Of a stretch of 64,000 bases of DNA, positions 35,859 to 49,100 are shown piece after piece (within the stretch, counting starts at the first letter, position 1; each line of letters begins with the position of its first letter). The notes beneath the pieces were generated by a model that saw only the letters and a program-made list of their open reading frames with translations, was not told the origin of the DNA and did not search any database. The stretch lies in NCBI RefSeq assembly GCF_026914265.1, contig NC_069138.1:31050262-31114261 (forward strand). Direction: 5' to 3'. Source of the stretch: Mya arenaria. Taxonomy: Eukaryota; Mollusca; Bivalvia; Myida; Myidae. The translations under genes were made by a program, and so were the position numbers.

Positions 35859-35867
35859 CCAATTTGA
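35859..35867 (+). repeat. target-site duplication, right copy
   Basis: CCAATTTGA, the partner of 33132-33140. Confidence 0.88.
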
Positions 35868-37052
35868 GACTACAGGTATTGATAATTGAATCATATTGGC
35901 TGAGGTCGCAAATATGAACACTCCTGTAGGTTTTTTGTTGTAAGTTAAAATTCATATGAAACATCTTTGGGTAATGTGTCAACATCTGCTAAATACAGGT
36001 TCACGATCTTATCAATTTTACAATGAAAATTGTTCATTTTATGGACAGTAAATCGACCTTAAATTGGAGGGCAAAAATACCAAAGACTTAAATGTTCTGC
36101 TTTTTTTTCTTAGTAAATATACCAATCTAAAAATGTTTTGTTATATTTCGACACAAGGATGCCGAAACAGACAAATTTGTGCCCGACAGATTGGTATTTT
36201 AATATGCCATTAACCCAATCGAAACATCTCTGTCATTGTCCAACAGCTATTGCAAAGCTTACCGGATATGATTTTTTCATTGAATCGGATTGAAGACATA
36301 ATATTGATAACAAAAACTTGATTGGTAATAACCTGCATAAAGTCCACCTTGCAAAAATAAATGTACATGAAATTATGATTAATAAGTATGCTATTTTAAT
36401 TAAACACTTAGCTGCCAAATTATTGTTTTCACTGATTTTCAAAATACAAGATTTGCAAATGCAAAGCGTGATTTCTATATATAGATATCTTGTATGTATG
36501 TCAAAATAACTCCAAGTCTCACTGATGCACACAAGCCCTGTGACTTCATTCCCCCATGTGCTACACTTTGATCTTTAAGCGTATTAGAACATTAAATGGC
36601 ATTTCTAGAAAAAAATCAAAATACTAATAAAAAAAAGATGAAACTTCACAAGTGCTACAAAGGCAAGCCTCTGTATTGATCTAGATCATCAAATTATCAA
36701 TCACCATAAGCAAACAGTGTTCGGGATCTATATCTGATTTTGATTTGTATCGTCAACCAGTATATTGTTAAACATACCATATTGTTTTAGTATTGTTTCA
36801 TTGGTACTGATATCCAACCCTACACTGTCCTGTAACAATTTGCCACATTTATAACGTCTTGTAACACATAAAATCAACCATAAGGTTATACATGTTTAAA
36901 AAGAGTTAATGTGTTAAATATTTTGAATAATTTTAAGCTACTATGTGGTAAAATGAGTCAAGATTGAGAATTGAAATTATTTTTGCAATATTGGGGTCTG
37001 CTTATTATTGTGACATTTCATGATTATTATACAATGACTTATTTCTTTTCAG
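35868..37052. other. upstream region of the mitoguardin gene
   Basis: No coding frame recognised. The gene's first coding exon is preceded by a good splice acceptor (TTATTTCTTTTCAG at 37039-37052). The promoter and a 5' untranslated exon must therefore lie further upstream, here or beyond, but neither could be placed. Confidence 0.5.
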
Positions 37053-37137
37053 GCTGCAATAAGTTTCATGAAATAAGTTATAAGAATAAGCATAATGTCA
37101 ATCCCAATCAAGACTGGTTGAATCAAAGATTTCAACA

Positions 37138-40100
37138 ATGAATAGATTTTTAAGTAAATTTCCTGCGCTGCCAGCTCTACCTAATTTGTCACAGAAAACA
37201 AAGGTTGTGACCCTAGGGATCACCGCAGGGTTTTCTCTGTTGTGGGTGCTGGCGTTGCTGTTTCGTAAAAGAAAAGACAAGAAGGAAAAGGAACAAAAGG
37301 GATCCTTGAAGGATGCTCGCAACCGAGGTGGAAGAATTCCTCTTCATTATTCCAGCACAAATGGGGGTGAGGTCCTTTTGACTGTATTATGTTTCTGTTT
37401 CTATAGTATTTAGGTGGATTTTCCATCTGAAATATCTGAGTTATAGATTGTCGTAAACCTGGCAAGTTTTTTTCCATGTCATAAATACAACAGTTTGATT
37501 CTGATCTTCATAAAACTTGGTCAGAATATTTCTGAGCATGATATTTAAGACTAACTATGTGAATATAAGTCAGCAGAATTTATTTTTTCCTCTATAAAAA
37601 TTATGTCTTTCAAAAAGCATTATCTGTTGATAATTTCACTGTTGCTGTTGGAGCAGACAAAATCATGTTGTTCTTTGATACACTAGATTGATTTTTAAAT
37701 TTATGGAACATGTTTGTTTTCTACAACACTTTTGCAACATTAAGAACTGGACACTGCGTATTGATGAATACTATAATAACACAATCATTGGTGTTAACTT
37801 TTGCACAAATGGCCATCTGACAGTGATTGGTTGATCTATATACCCTAGAATAATTTGCTTGGAATCTTCTCACAGACACCCATTTAAGCTTGATAAACAT
37901 TGATATGAATTGGTCCATGAGAGAAACTGTTGAAGTATATGAAAACATCATTAAGCTACCATAGTTCTAAATTTAAGAAATAAGTTGTGAATTTGACTTT
38001 GGCAGCATCAATTCATTTACTACATACAGGATTTTGTAAGTCAAAATCTGATTTGAAAGAATTCAAGTAAGGGTTTCATTACAGGTCTGATAACCCTTTA
38101 TAATTATATTTTTTTGTATATGTCTGTTACAGACCTGTCATACAGAAGTCGCAGCCCGAGCTCCCTGCGGTCCCTGCTGCGGCAGAAGTCGTTGTCTGGC
38201 TCGACTGCAAGTTTGGGCGCAGCCTCAACAAGCACCACTTCCACTATCATACATCCCGGGGCTCAGGACACCACAGACATGAGCCCTGAACACCTCTGTG
38301 AACTAGGTGAGATATAGTGTATTGGCCTTGTTTATTTTATATTAATGTTTTATAGTTAGTTTAAACTTATTTATTTTACAAAGATTGTGAAACAAGTTAT
38401 TACAACATAATTTTTATAATTCTCATTGGCACGAATGTATGCAAGAGTGTGGTCTTGTGTTTTGGGGGAAACCGGATTAGTGACCACAAACCAAACTCAC
38501 ATGCTCCCAGGCCCAGATTTGAACCCAGGCATCCTAGGTGAAAAGTGAGTGCACTTACCATTGCGCTAACTGGACATATAATTATAGTTCATCACTGGTT
38601 ATGCAGCTATGGAATGAATTCATTTAATTTATAATACATGATTAAACTATAACATACCATTAAAGCTCCATGACTGTGCTTTAAGGTTATCAAATCATTC
38701 AACATTGTTTTGAATACTTTTGTTGTAAAGTTCAGAGCAATTAAGAACCAAATACTTACTATGTAAAATCTGGAGCAATTCAGAAGCTTATATATTTTTC
38801 TTGTAAAATCAGAAGCATTTCAGAAGTGTAAATACTTTTGTTGAAAAATATGGAGCAATTCAGAAGTTTAAATACTTTTGTTGAAAAATGTGGAGCAATT
38901 CAGAAGTTTGAATAGTTTTGTTGAAAATATGGAGCAATTCAGAGGTTTAAATAGTTCAGTCACAGTTCTCACAGCAGATAAATGCCCAGGTTATTAATAA
39001 TCAAAATGTCATCCTTTCTACTTCACTCTGTCAGGCTTAGAGACCCTCCGGATAGCAGTCAGCTACTGGGAGGATGCTGTTATGAAGATGGGCTACCTGG
39101 ATGATAACCCACTGCCCGCCATTACAGTAAGTTGTTGAACTAGTTTGTAACTATAAGATAGTTATTGATGTATTTTTAGCTCGACTATAAGAAGAATAAG
39201 GAGAGCCATACTACTCACCCTGGAGTCGGCGGCGGTGTCGGCAGCGGTGTCATACCTTGGTTTAGGTTTTGCATGTAAGCACCTTTAAGTCATTATCTCA
39301 GTAAATACATCATTTATTGCATTGAAACTTTGGATACATATTCCCAACTATCTAACCTACTAAATTATTAAGTTAGATTGCACTTATTTGAATATAATGC
39401 AAATAATTGGCCTTTATTATTTGACTTAGAAATTCTGGTTAAGGTTTTGCTTGTAAGCACACATAGGTTAATATCTCAGCAACAACTTGATGTATTGCAT
39501 TGAGACTTTATACAATGGTACTCAACCATGAAACCTACTTGATTAACCAAGTAAGATAACTCTAGTTTGCATTTAATGTAAAATAATTGCCCTTAATTAT
39601 TCGACTTAGAAATTTTGGTCAAGATTTTGCATGTAACCTTTAAGTCAATATCTCAGCAAATACATCATGTATCGCATTGAAACTTTGGATACATATTCCC
39701 AACTATCTAACCTACTAAATTAATGAAGTAAGATAACACTTTTTTTAATATAATGCAAATTATGGGCCTTTATTATTTGACTTAGAAATTCTGGTTAAGA
39801 TTTTGCATGTAAGCGTACATAGGTTAATATTTCAGCAACTACTAGATGTATTGTATTGACACTTTATACAATGGTACTCAAGCATCCAATCTACTTAAAT
39901 AACCAAGTAAAATAACTCTATTTTGCATTAAATTCAAATAATGGCCCTTTTTTATTCGACATAGAAATTCTGGTTAAGGTTTTGCTTGTCACCACTTTTA
40001 AGTCAATATCTCAGCGAATATATCATGTATTGCATTGAAACTTTATACACAGGCTCCCAACCATTCAACCTTCTTATTTAATCAAGTAAGATAACTCTAT

Positions 40101-43100
40101 CTTGCATATTATATAATTTTGCTTGACTTACAAGTTCTTGTAAAGGTTTTGCATGTAGCACCTTAAAGTCATTACCTCAGTAAATACATCATTTATTGCA
40201 TTGAAACTTTAGATACCTATTCCCAACTATCCAACCTACTAAATTAATGAAGTTAGATAACACTTATTTGAATATAATGCACATAATTGGCCTTTATCAT
40301 TTGACTTAGAAATTCTGGTTAAGGTTTTGCATGTAAGCACACATAGGTTAATATCTTAGCAACTACTTGATGTATTGTATTGAGACTTTATACAATGGTA
40401 CTCAGCCGTCCAGCCTTCTTAATTAATCAAGTGAGATAACTCTATCATATGTATAATTTAAATTTTGCTCCTTTATTATTCGACTCTGGTTTTTTCATGT
40501 AAGCACATATAAGTTAATATCTCACCAACTACTTGATTTATTGAATTGAGACTTGATACAGTGATCCATGCATGTTTCGTCAAAACTTTTTAATCCTTAC
40601 ATTTAAAAGTGGCGGAATAGTCGAGCGTGCTGTCTCTGTGACAGCTCTTGTTTATGTTCAAGTTCACTAAACCAGTGGCCAAAATTAAGCAATTTTACGA
40701 ACTGTCAAAATTCATGAGTGAAATTAAAAAATGACATTTAACTGTTTTAACTGTGATATTTTTCACTGTTTAGTAATTTTAACCCGCCCTTACATTGAAT
40801 TTAGACATTATCAAGCACAGGGCTGATACACAGACGTCAATTCCGAAAGGACATTACATTTGACGCTCCTTTCTGATAACCTACAATTAAATGTCATTTT
40901 ATATTAATCCTTTTTAGGCATGTTATTAAAGCAAAATTGTTAATATTAGTGTAATGTCGCAATATATTTTACCCGGAACACCTGAAGTATTTAAAATTTA
41001 TGATATATAGCTTTTGCTACTCACTTGATGAAATATATTGTGATCTTACACTCAGAAACAAACAGTTATCCTCCATTTAAACATTTTATGAATATGTTTC
41101 ATTGACATAGATATAATGGGCGGAAAACTGCATTTAATATAGTAGTTCATGTTATTTAACTCCATCCCTACTCCTCCAGGACCCTAGTACAGCCTCCCTA
41201 CAGCATCGACTGGAGCACCTGCTTGAGCTAGCGTACCATATGCAGGACTCGTACGAGCGGGAGGTTGTGCGCGCCACAGATCACATGATGTTCGACACGG
41301 CCATTAATGCATTCACTGAGACTGAAAGCTTGGCAAGGTCAAGGACTGTCAGTCGATGTTCTTCATCTGACTCGTTTGTGTCTGCTACTGATGTGAGTGA
41401 TGGCTTAATTTCAATATCAACAAAAGATAAAGCTGCTTCTATTATACTTATATGAACTACCATACTTTAGGCTGACAGTTTTGAATTTTTTAACTTTGTT
41501 TGAAATTGAGTTATTGACTCCGGCTTCACAAAGTAAAGTAGAGGATATACAGGAATCACATCCATTGTCACGTCTGTCAGTCCGTCTGTCATATTTATGT
41601 CTCATTCATACCCATGTCATACCATCTGAACTTAGTATGTTTTCTATATAATCCCTAACTTATAATAATAATTTTTGCCAGTCCATAAACAAGCGATGTC
41701 CATCATTAATTTAGATTCAATGTGTTGTACACAATGAGTCAATTTTATGTAAGATTTTGACATTTTTCTCTTTTTTTGCAGTTGTATAATCTTGTCCTTT
41801 TAAGTGTGGTATTGAAAATGACTGTTAAAGGCAAGATGCTGATAGGCCAATAAAACTGAAAATCATGTTGGTAATTAAATCATTGAACATATGTAACATT
41901 TTATACAATAACAAGGTTTACCCATGGCTTCAAATATAATTTAGGACTAGATTAAAAGGAATAAAAGAAGAAATTAGATCACCAATCAAAATCCTATCTT
42001 AACTATAAGGATTTGAACATTTTAACAATCCTGGTTATGTAAAAAAAAATATCAGCACCCCTGCTTATACTATTTGTGCTTGGCTTGTGCTCAGTGCCTG
42101 TGTTTGCACACATTTACTTTTCATTGTGTATGTTTCATATGACAGCTGGCTGACCTATCAGATCTGGAACGGCACCAGGACATGTTCCACCACCTGGCCC
42201 TATATGAGGCAGGCGTTCTTGAGCTGAAACATGGATCCGTGTCCTGCAGGACACTAAGGTAAAACACTGTAGGTCCTGTATGAATAGCGCATCAGTTTTT
42301 ATCTTGTCTTTTTTCAAAGGTTTATTCATTGCCTTGCAGTGATTATTATCTGATCAGTGGTAATGATAGTAGCTGTGTGCAAAACCATTAGCCCTGGGCA
42401 TAACTGTTCAATCTCTCAAGGTATTGAAATGAAACTTGGTACATGGCCTATAAGTCTGGCTTTAATGGTTTAAAATAGTTGAGATATTCCCCTTTTTTTG
42501 GACCTGAAAAAAACGCAGATGAGCATTGGTATTTTCTGTGAGTAACTTTAATGAGTATTTGAACCTGAGAATTTTCTTAGCTTTGAATCATATTTTGTGG
42601 GCCACAGGTGTTAATTGGTGTATTGATTAACTATTGCATACATGCCATATACTCCTGCGGGAGAAAAAATTCCCCGAATTCCAGCCCATCCCCTGATCCC
42701 CCGCAGGGGGATCCATATCCCCTGGAATTTTTTTCTAAATATGAAATATGAGTGTAAAATAAGGACCATGATGACTAAGTCCAAAAATATTTATAATTTA
42801 TAAGAGTTTTTTTATTTTTTTTTATTCTTAAATCATTAATGTAGATATTGCGCAAAATTTCGCTGCATAAAAATTCCCTGGAACTCAGACCAAAATCCCC
42901 TGGGAAGCCTCTCAGAAATATGACATGTATGCTTGAGGATAACACTTTGAACACTGGTCTGTTTCTGGATGCCAAGAAGTGTCAGGAATCCTTGGTGCTA
43001 TTTAGTATCTACAAGAGATTTTCATCAGTAGTACTGCACTTTTGAAAAGTTTTCCTTAGTTTGAAATAACTCATAAACATTTGCTGAAACAACCATAATC

Positions 43101-46100
43101 TTAGGCTGTATTCAATAAGCAACTTAGATGAAACTTAAATTTAAGATTAGAATCTTATCGTTTTGATTGGCCTGTATATTTAGCTGACCAATAGGCGGAA
43201 TGGCATCACTGAGGCATGTGGAAGGATTAGGATAAGATCAATATTGAATACTGGTCCAGGACTCAAATGATAGTTGTGTATAACAACATTTAATATTGCA
43301 TAGAACCGTCTTGTTTCAGATCTGAGATGACCGATTGCCTCTCTGACACTGAATTTCTGGCCAAACTTCACTGTATAAGACTGGCTATGCAGGTATGTAC
43401 TGTTCGCTGGCCTTCTAGTGTATCCTGTTGCAACCTTTTATGTATATTTTAGAACCTGTAATTCAGTCTCAAAACCTTTGAATGTTTTTATTTAGTTTGT
43501 GGCATCTTTTGTGAGCTATGTTTAGAATATTTATTTTGAATTATTCACTTGTTAAAACTAGCCTCATAATACTTAGTGCATCTATAACATTGAGTATTTT
43601 AGAATACTATTGCCTTCCCAATACCATTGAGGATAGTCAGTTGTTGTCACTTTGTATTGCAATGTTTGAATATTTATTTCTTACAGGAGATATTCCGTGT
43701 ACAGGAGCACAGGGACTACTTTACAGAGATGGGCAGGCAGGTCATCAGCAGCCTTCTTTTGCAGGCAGAAAAGGTAAGTAGGAAATTTATTCCTTATCTT
43801 TGGTTGAAATTCACAGCAGCACATATTAGCACTTAAAATTTTTTTGAGGTAGGAATAAGATGTGTTCTGTAGGCCCGGTATATGGAATGTCTGAATGGAA
43901 AAGATCCCTTAGAATCGTTTTTCTTTTATACCTCAAGAAAACAGTGTATACATAAGTTTTCTCTGTTAGATACACAGGTTAGATGATCATAATTGTTGCA
44001 CACTTAGTGAAGTCCTGCTATAATATATGTGTAGATTTACTTGTTTGAAAGTCACTGGCATTAAGCTGACTTAAAAAGATAAATAAAAATATATGTAAAT
44101 ATGTTGAAATGTTTATAAATTAACTAATTCGGTGGCAAATACATGTGTCAGTGATGTGTGATATACAGCTAGTCTTTTTTCCTGCACTCTCACAGACTGA
44201 ACGATTTGACAACTTTTTTATTTTTTTATCTTGGAACGAGCCAATTTATATGAAAATCCATAGAAACCAGTTATATAAGACTGCTGACAAAAATTAAATC
44301 GCAGATTTTTATATTTAAGTTCAAAAAAGGATGTTTTATGCATTTTTCTTAAACTGTTAGTAAAGTTTAAGCCATAAAACATTATTTAAGAGAAATATGA
44401 AAATCTACGATCTGATTTTTTGTCAGCAATCTTAAATCATTGGTTTTCAGAAATTTATGCAAAAATATGCTCTTTCCAAGACAAAAAATAAAAAAAGTTG
44501 TGAAAATGGTATATCTGTGAGAGTGCAGCTTCAAGACTGCCTTTTTAAAAAAGGGGAGTGTTTTATTTTGTATCTTTCAAATACTTACCTGAAGCATAAA
44601 CCACAAACATGCCAGTTTTTAAAGGATTTTTTACTTTCCTTAGTTTGTGAAAATATTGAAAACCAAGCCATATTTTGTCAACTAAAATAATGTTTGGGGG
44701 CTGAGGAAGGTTTATCAGCGTTTATTACTCAACTGCTGCAGATGATCCATTTGTGTAATATTTCAATAGAAAACATTTCCTTTTAGGATGCAGATGACTT
44801 TCACACAGCCTTCAACACCATGATGGCATTTATAAACAACGCTGATAACTGGAGCAAGATGGAAGAAGAACTCAGAGGACGAGGGGTAAGATTACTTTTA
44901 TTCATACCCGTCTGTTTTTGTTTCTTGAATGAAAAAAGGAAATATGTTATAGTCTTAACTCTGTTTTTGAATCAGGCTGCAAAAATGTCTTAAGATAACT
45001 TTATTGTTGGCCATATTGCAAAAGATGTTCAAGATAAATACATGTGGTTATATAAATAATGCAATGAAAATAGGGACAAGCCCAGTAGACAGAAATTCAA
45101 AAAAAGCCCTGTTTATAGGCACAAGGCAAGAGCCCAAATTCAAATGAACTAGAGACACAAACATATAAACACTGCAAATACAAAAACCACATACACAAAT
45201 ACAAACACAAATACAAACACCACATACACAAATACAAACACCACATACAAACACCACATACACAAATACAAACACCACATACACAAATACAACACCACAA
45301 ATACAAACACCACATACACAAATACAACACCACAAATACAAACACCACATACACAAATACAACACCACAAATACAAACACCACATACACAAATACAACAC
45401 CACAAATACAAACACCACATACACAAATACAAACACCACAAATACAAACACCACATACACAAATACAAACACCACAAATACAAACACCACATACACAAAT
45501 ACAAACACCACAAACAGACCAAACACACATTAAAATAGCTTTTATAACCTTTAAGTCTGATTGTTTAATTAATCATTGTTATAGTGATATTTACTTTTGC
45601 AGTGCACTTTTATAAATTTAGCAGTAAATTAGCACAAGCCCACAAGCCTTGCACATGTAAAATGTTTTTCAGGATTTTTCAAAGTATGCATTTAATATAT
45701 AATAGAAGGGATTGTTTAAATTTTAGATGCCAAGGACTTTTGTAACATTTCTGGCTAATTTAAACTATATTCAATGACTGAAATGCAGGTAAAGAACTTC
45801 ACGTTTTATGATGTTGTGTTGGACTTTATTCTGATGGATGCCTTCGATGACCTTGAAAATCCACCATCCACTGTCATAGCTGTGGTCAATAACCGATGGC
45901 TCTCTAATGGCTTCAAGGAAACGGTCAGTTGACTTTTGTCATAATCTCTCCCCAAAAGCTATGAAGAGAAGGGCACAGGTTCAATGTCACAGTTCAAGGT
46001 CAGAGATTTGATTCATAGATCTCTAGTCAACTCTGTATCTCCTAAACCCCAGGATGGAGTTTCATGACGCTTGGGTCAGATGTTCACTACATCATGTTGA

Positions 46101-49100
46101 CGTGCAGAACCCACATTACAGGTGTGCTTGCTCAAAGTCACAGTTTAAGGTCAAAGGACAGGTTTAAGTCATATATTTCATGTCTGCTCTTAAACACCAT
46201 AGATGATTTTCATTAAACTTGGGTGAAATTTCAACCACATTTGCATGACATGCAGAACCCACACTGAAAGCACACTAGCTCAAGTACAAGCTTAATTATT
46301 TGAGCCATAGATTTTCTGATGTTTCCATAGCTCCTTAACCCCTTTAAGGATATTCTAGAAACTTGGTTAAAATGTTCACGTCCTTGACAACAACAATCCA
46401 CTCCATATCTCAGAACGTAAAATGTTGTGGAATAGAATAAAACCATCATGGGGGAGACATGTTTTCATTTTCAAAAGCAACCATCAAGTTTAATGTTTAT
46501 TTTAGAACACTTTTTTTGTGAAATTTGCAAGCCTGCTCTCCTGTGTTTATACAGCATGATCTCATAAAAAATACATTCTTAAATTTATATTTAAGTTAAA
46601 TATAGGATCTTTCAAGAGTCATCATATAATACATAAAGGATATATTTGTTTATTTAAGTGTAAGATCGTATTTTATTTCACGAGTGTCATAGAAAAACAT
46701 ATTTTCACGAGTTGCGAAGCCACGAGTGAAAATGTAGTTTTTTTATGATCACGAGTGAAATTAAATACGATCTTACACTGAAATAAACAAATATTCTGTT
46801 TCTTTTATGCTTATTTTCGGAGTTTTATTTGTTTTTTTTTATTTATTTCTGAATTACCCCCTTTTTTGAAAAGGGTGGGCTTTACGCCGCTTCCCGTGGG
46901 GCGCCCCTCATGCATTATTATAGCTGTCAACTTTTCTACTTTCGGTTTGCTGAGAAATAGTTCTCTGCTATTCATTCTTAAAGCTTAATATTCGCTCGTT
47001 TTTTATTGCAAAGCTTTATGAACAGTAAACAATGAAGTATTATTAGTGCACATATTTTCCAAAAAAATAATGAAAACACTTTTTATTTTAAGATGGGCAT
47101 GAATATATACATTATTGTCACTATCAAATCTTTTCAAATGTGCGAAGGTGTGAAAAACACCCGCTGTCTGTCATTAGAAAAACATCAATAGAACAAACTA
47201 TTGCGATGGTAAAACCGTATTGTTGTTTGTTCGCACTTTACCCGAGATGCCTTCTGCTGGCAAGGCTAATTACCAACACGCAGTAATTATGCTGACATGC
47301 TTTAATCCGCGCAGCGACCACCCTTATCACAGGCGCGTAGGAGCTGGGGCCGCGACTGCGGCCCCAATATTCTGGCTAGTAACGGCAATGGGGCGCGAAT
47401 ATTTAATACCGATTTTCTTAATAATCGTATTTTAAATTTTATATCTACCAACTATTTTAACCGAAAAAGGTTTAGATAAAAACATGAAAATAATACCTGA
47501 ACTCACTGGAAATCGAGTCTTTCAATGCTTAAAATTGAAAAAAAATCTCGAAGGGAGGGGACACCCCTCCCGAGCCCTCCCCTTCCGCGGCCCCAATGTA
47601 AATTTCCTTCCTACGCGCCTGTATCAAAACAATCATTAGTTTTGACAATACACAGTTTTGCAACGGTTGCAACGGTTGACTGTCATTCAGAAGGCATGTC
47701 GGGAGATGCAACGGTTGCAACGATTGACTGTCAGTCAGAACAAGTCTATTACAGCATTTGTTTAAGTCTTATATTATGCGTGAATGTTCTCAAAATGTCA
47801 AGACATATATCATTGTTGTGTACGCTTAATTACCGAAATACGACGATAATTATCGAAATACACAAGACACTGCCTTATATACAATTTTTGTTTGTTTTTT
47901 TACTTCAAATATGTTATAAATACTTTACCAACCTCAATTTTTCGGCTCCGATTTTGACATTTTTCCGCTGCATCCTGTCTTATATATTAAGGGATTTTAC
48001 CCGTTTTCTTGACAATTTTTTTGCCTGCGTCCTATCTATGCTAGCGTCCTATTCATGATATAATACGGTAACCAAATTACTACGCCGCTATTTAAAGAAT
48101 GAAAATTTGGAAGGTCAAATGTGTTAGCATCACAAATGTGGATACTCATTGGATTTTAACCATTCTTCTTAGTTTAAGCCTGCATGTACGCGTGTTTTTA
48201 TAGTAAGTTCATATTCAGTCATCTTACAGTCGAAGACCAGCCTGTTTCGCTTTAAAATGTTTGTTTTCCAGATAAAGAGTAAATGCCACGCTAGTTTGTT
48301 GACACATTTTGAGTTGTGGGTGGGGTAAAAAATACCGGATCTATCTGTAAATTGTTGTGTGAATTATCCAGGAAGCTCATTTTACATACTACAACGGCAG
48401 ACTGTTCAAAATACATTTGAACGATGATATAAAAAAATATTTATGTTCGAACAGTTGTTTTTGTCTGTAATTTGTTTGGTATCAAAACAACTGTTCGAAC
48501 ATTCAGCTTCAAAGATCAGTAAAATGTTTGATAAACGGGGTAACCGGTAATAAACAGTAAGTTGTTAATTTCCAATTATATTTATATAAATTTATAAAAC
48601 ATTTCTTTATTTTTTTTAACATTTCTTTGACATAATTTACTGAAGTCCAGTGTTCTGTTTCAATCAAGGCAAGTACATGTAACAACAAAGGAATTTAAAA
48701 GTAGTTCTGAAAGTTGATATTTTCACTCCTTATTTTGCAGTGAAAATATCAAATTGATATTTTCACTGTTGTTATTTCACTCTGAAAACCCCATATTTCA
48801 TCGTTAAGCATGAAAGAAACAATTTTATTTAACTTGTTTATTAAGAAATACGTTAGCAAGCGAGGGAATGGTTCAGTAAAATTTGCACATCCGATCCGTT
48901 AAATGTATGTTCCTGTATTTCAGGCCCTCTCTACTGCAGTATGGTCTGTGCTTAAGGCCAAACGAAGAATGCTCAAAGTAAGTAACAGAAACTTTTAACT
49001 TTACGTAAAAGTTAAACAATTGAAAATTGTATTATAATATTTTAAATAATAGTTTTCAGAGAGTTTAAGGACATTGCATCAGATGACATCAATCCAGATC

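Noticed and set aside
45048..45530. Three overlapping - strand frames of 125-160 codons rich in Cys, Val and Tyr
   Set aside because: All three frames of one minisatellite are open and lie inside a mitoguardin intron; repeat artefact.
47525..48058. 177-codon frame within mitoguardin intron 9
   Set aside because: Begins in the right end of the GC-rich MITE, crosses the MULE-like motif and AT-rich DNA; hydrophobic by composition with no family resemblance.
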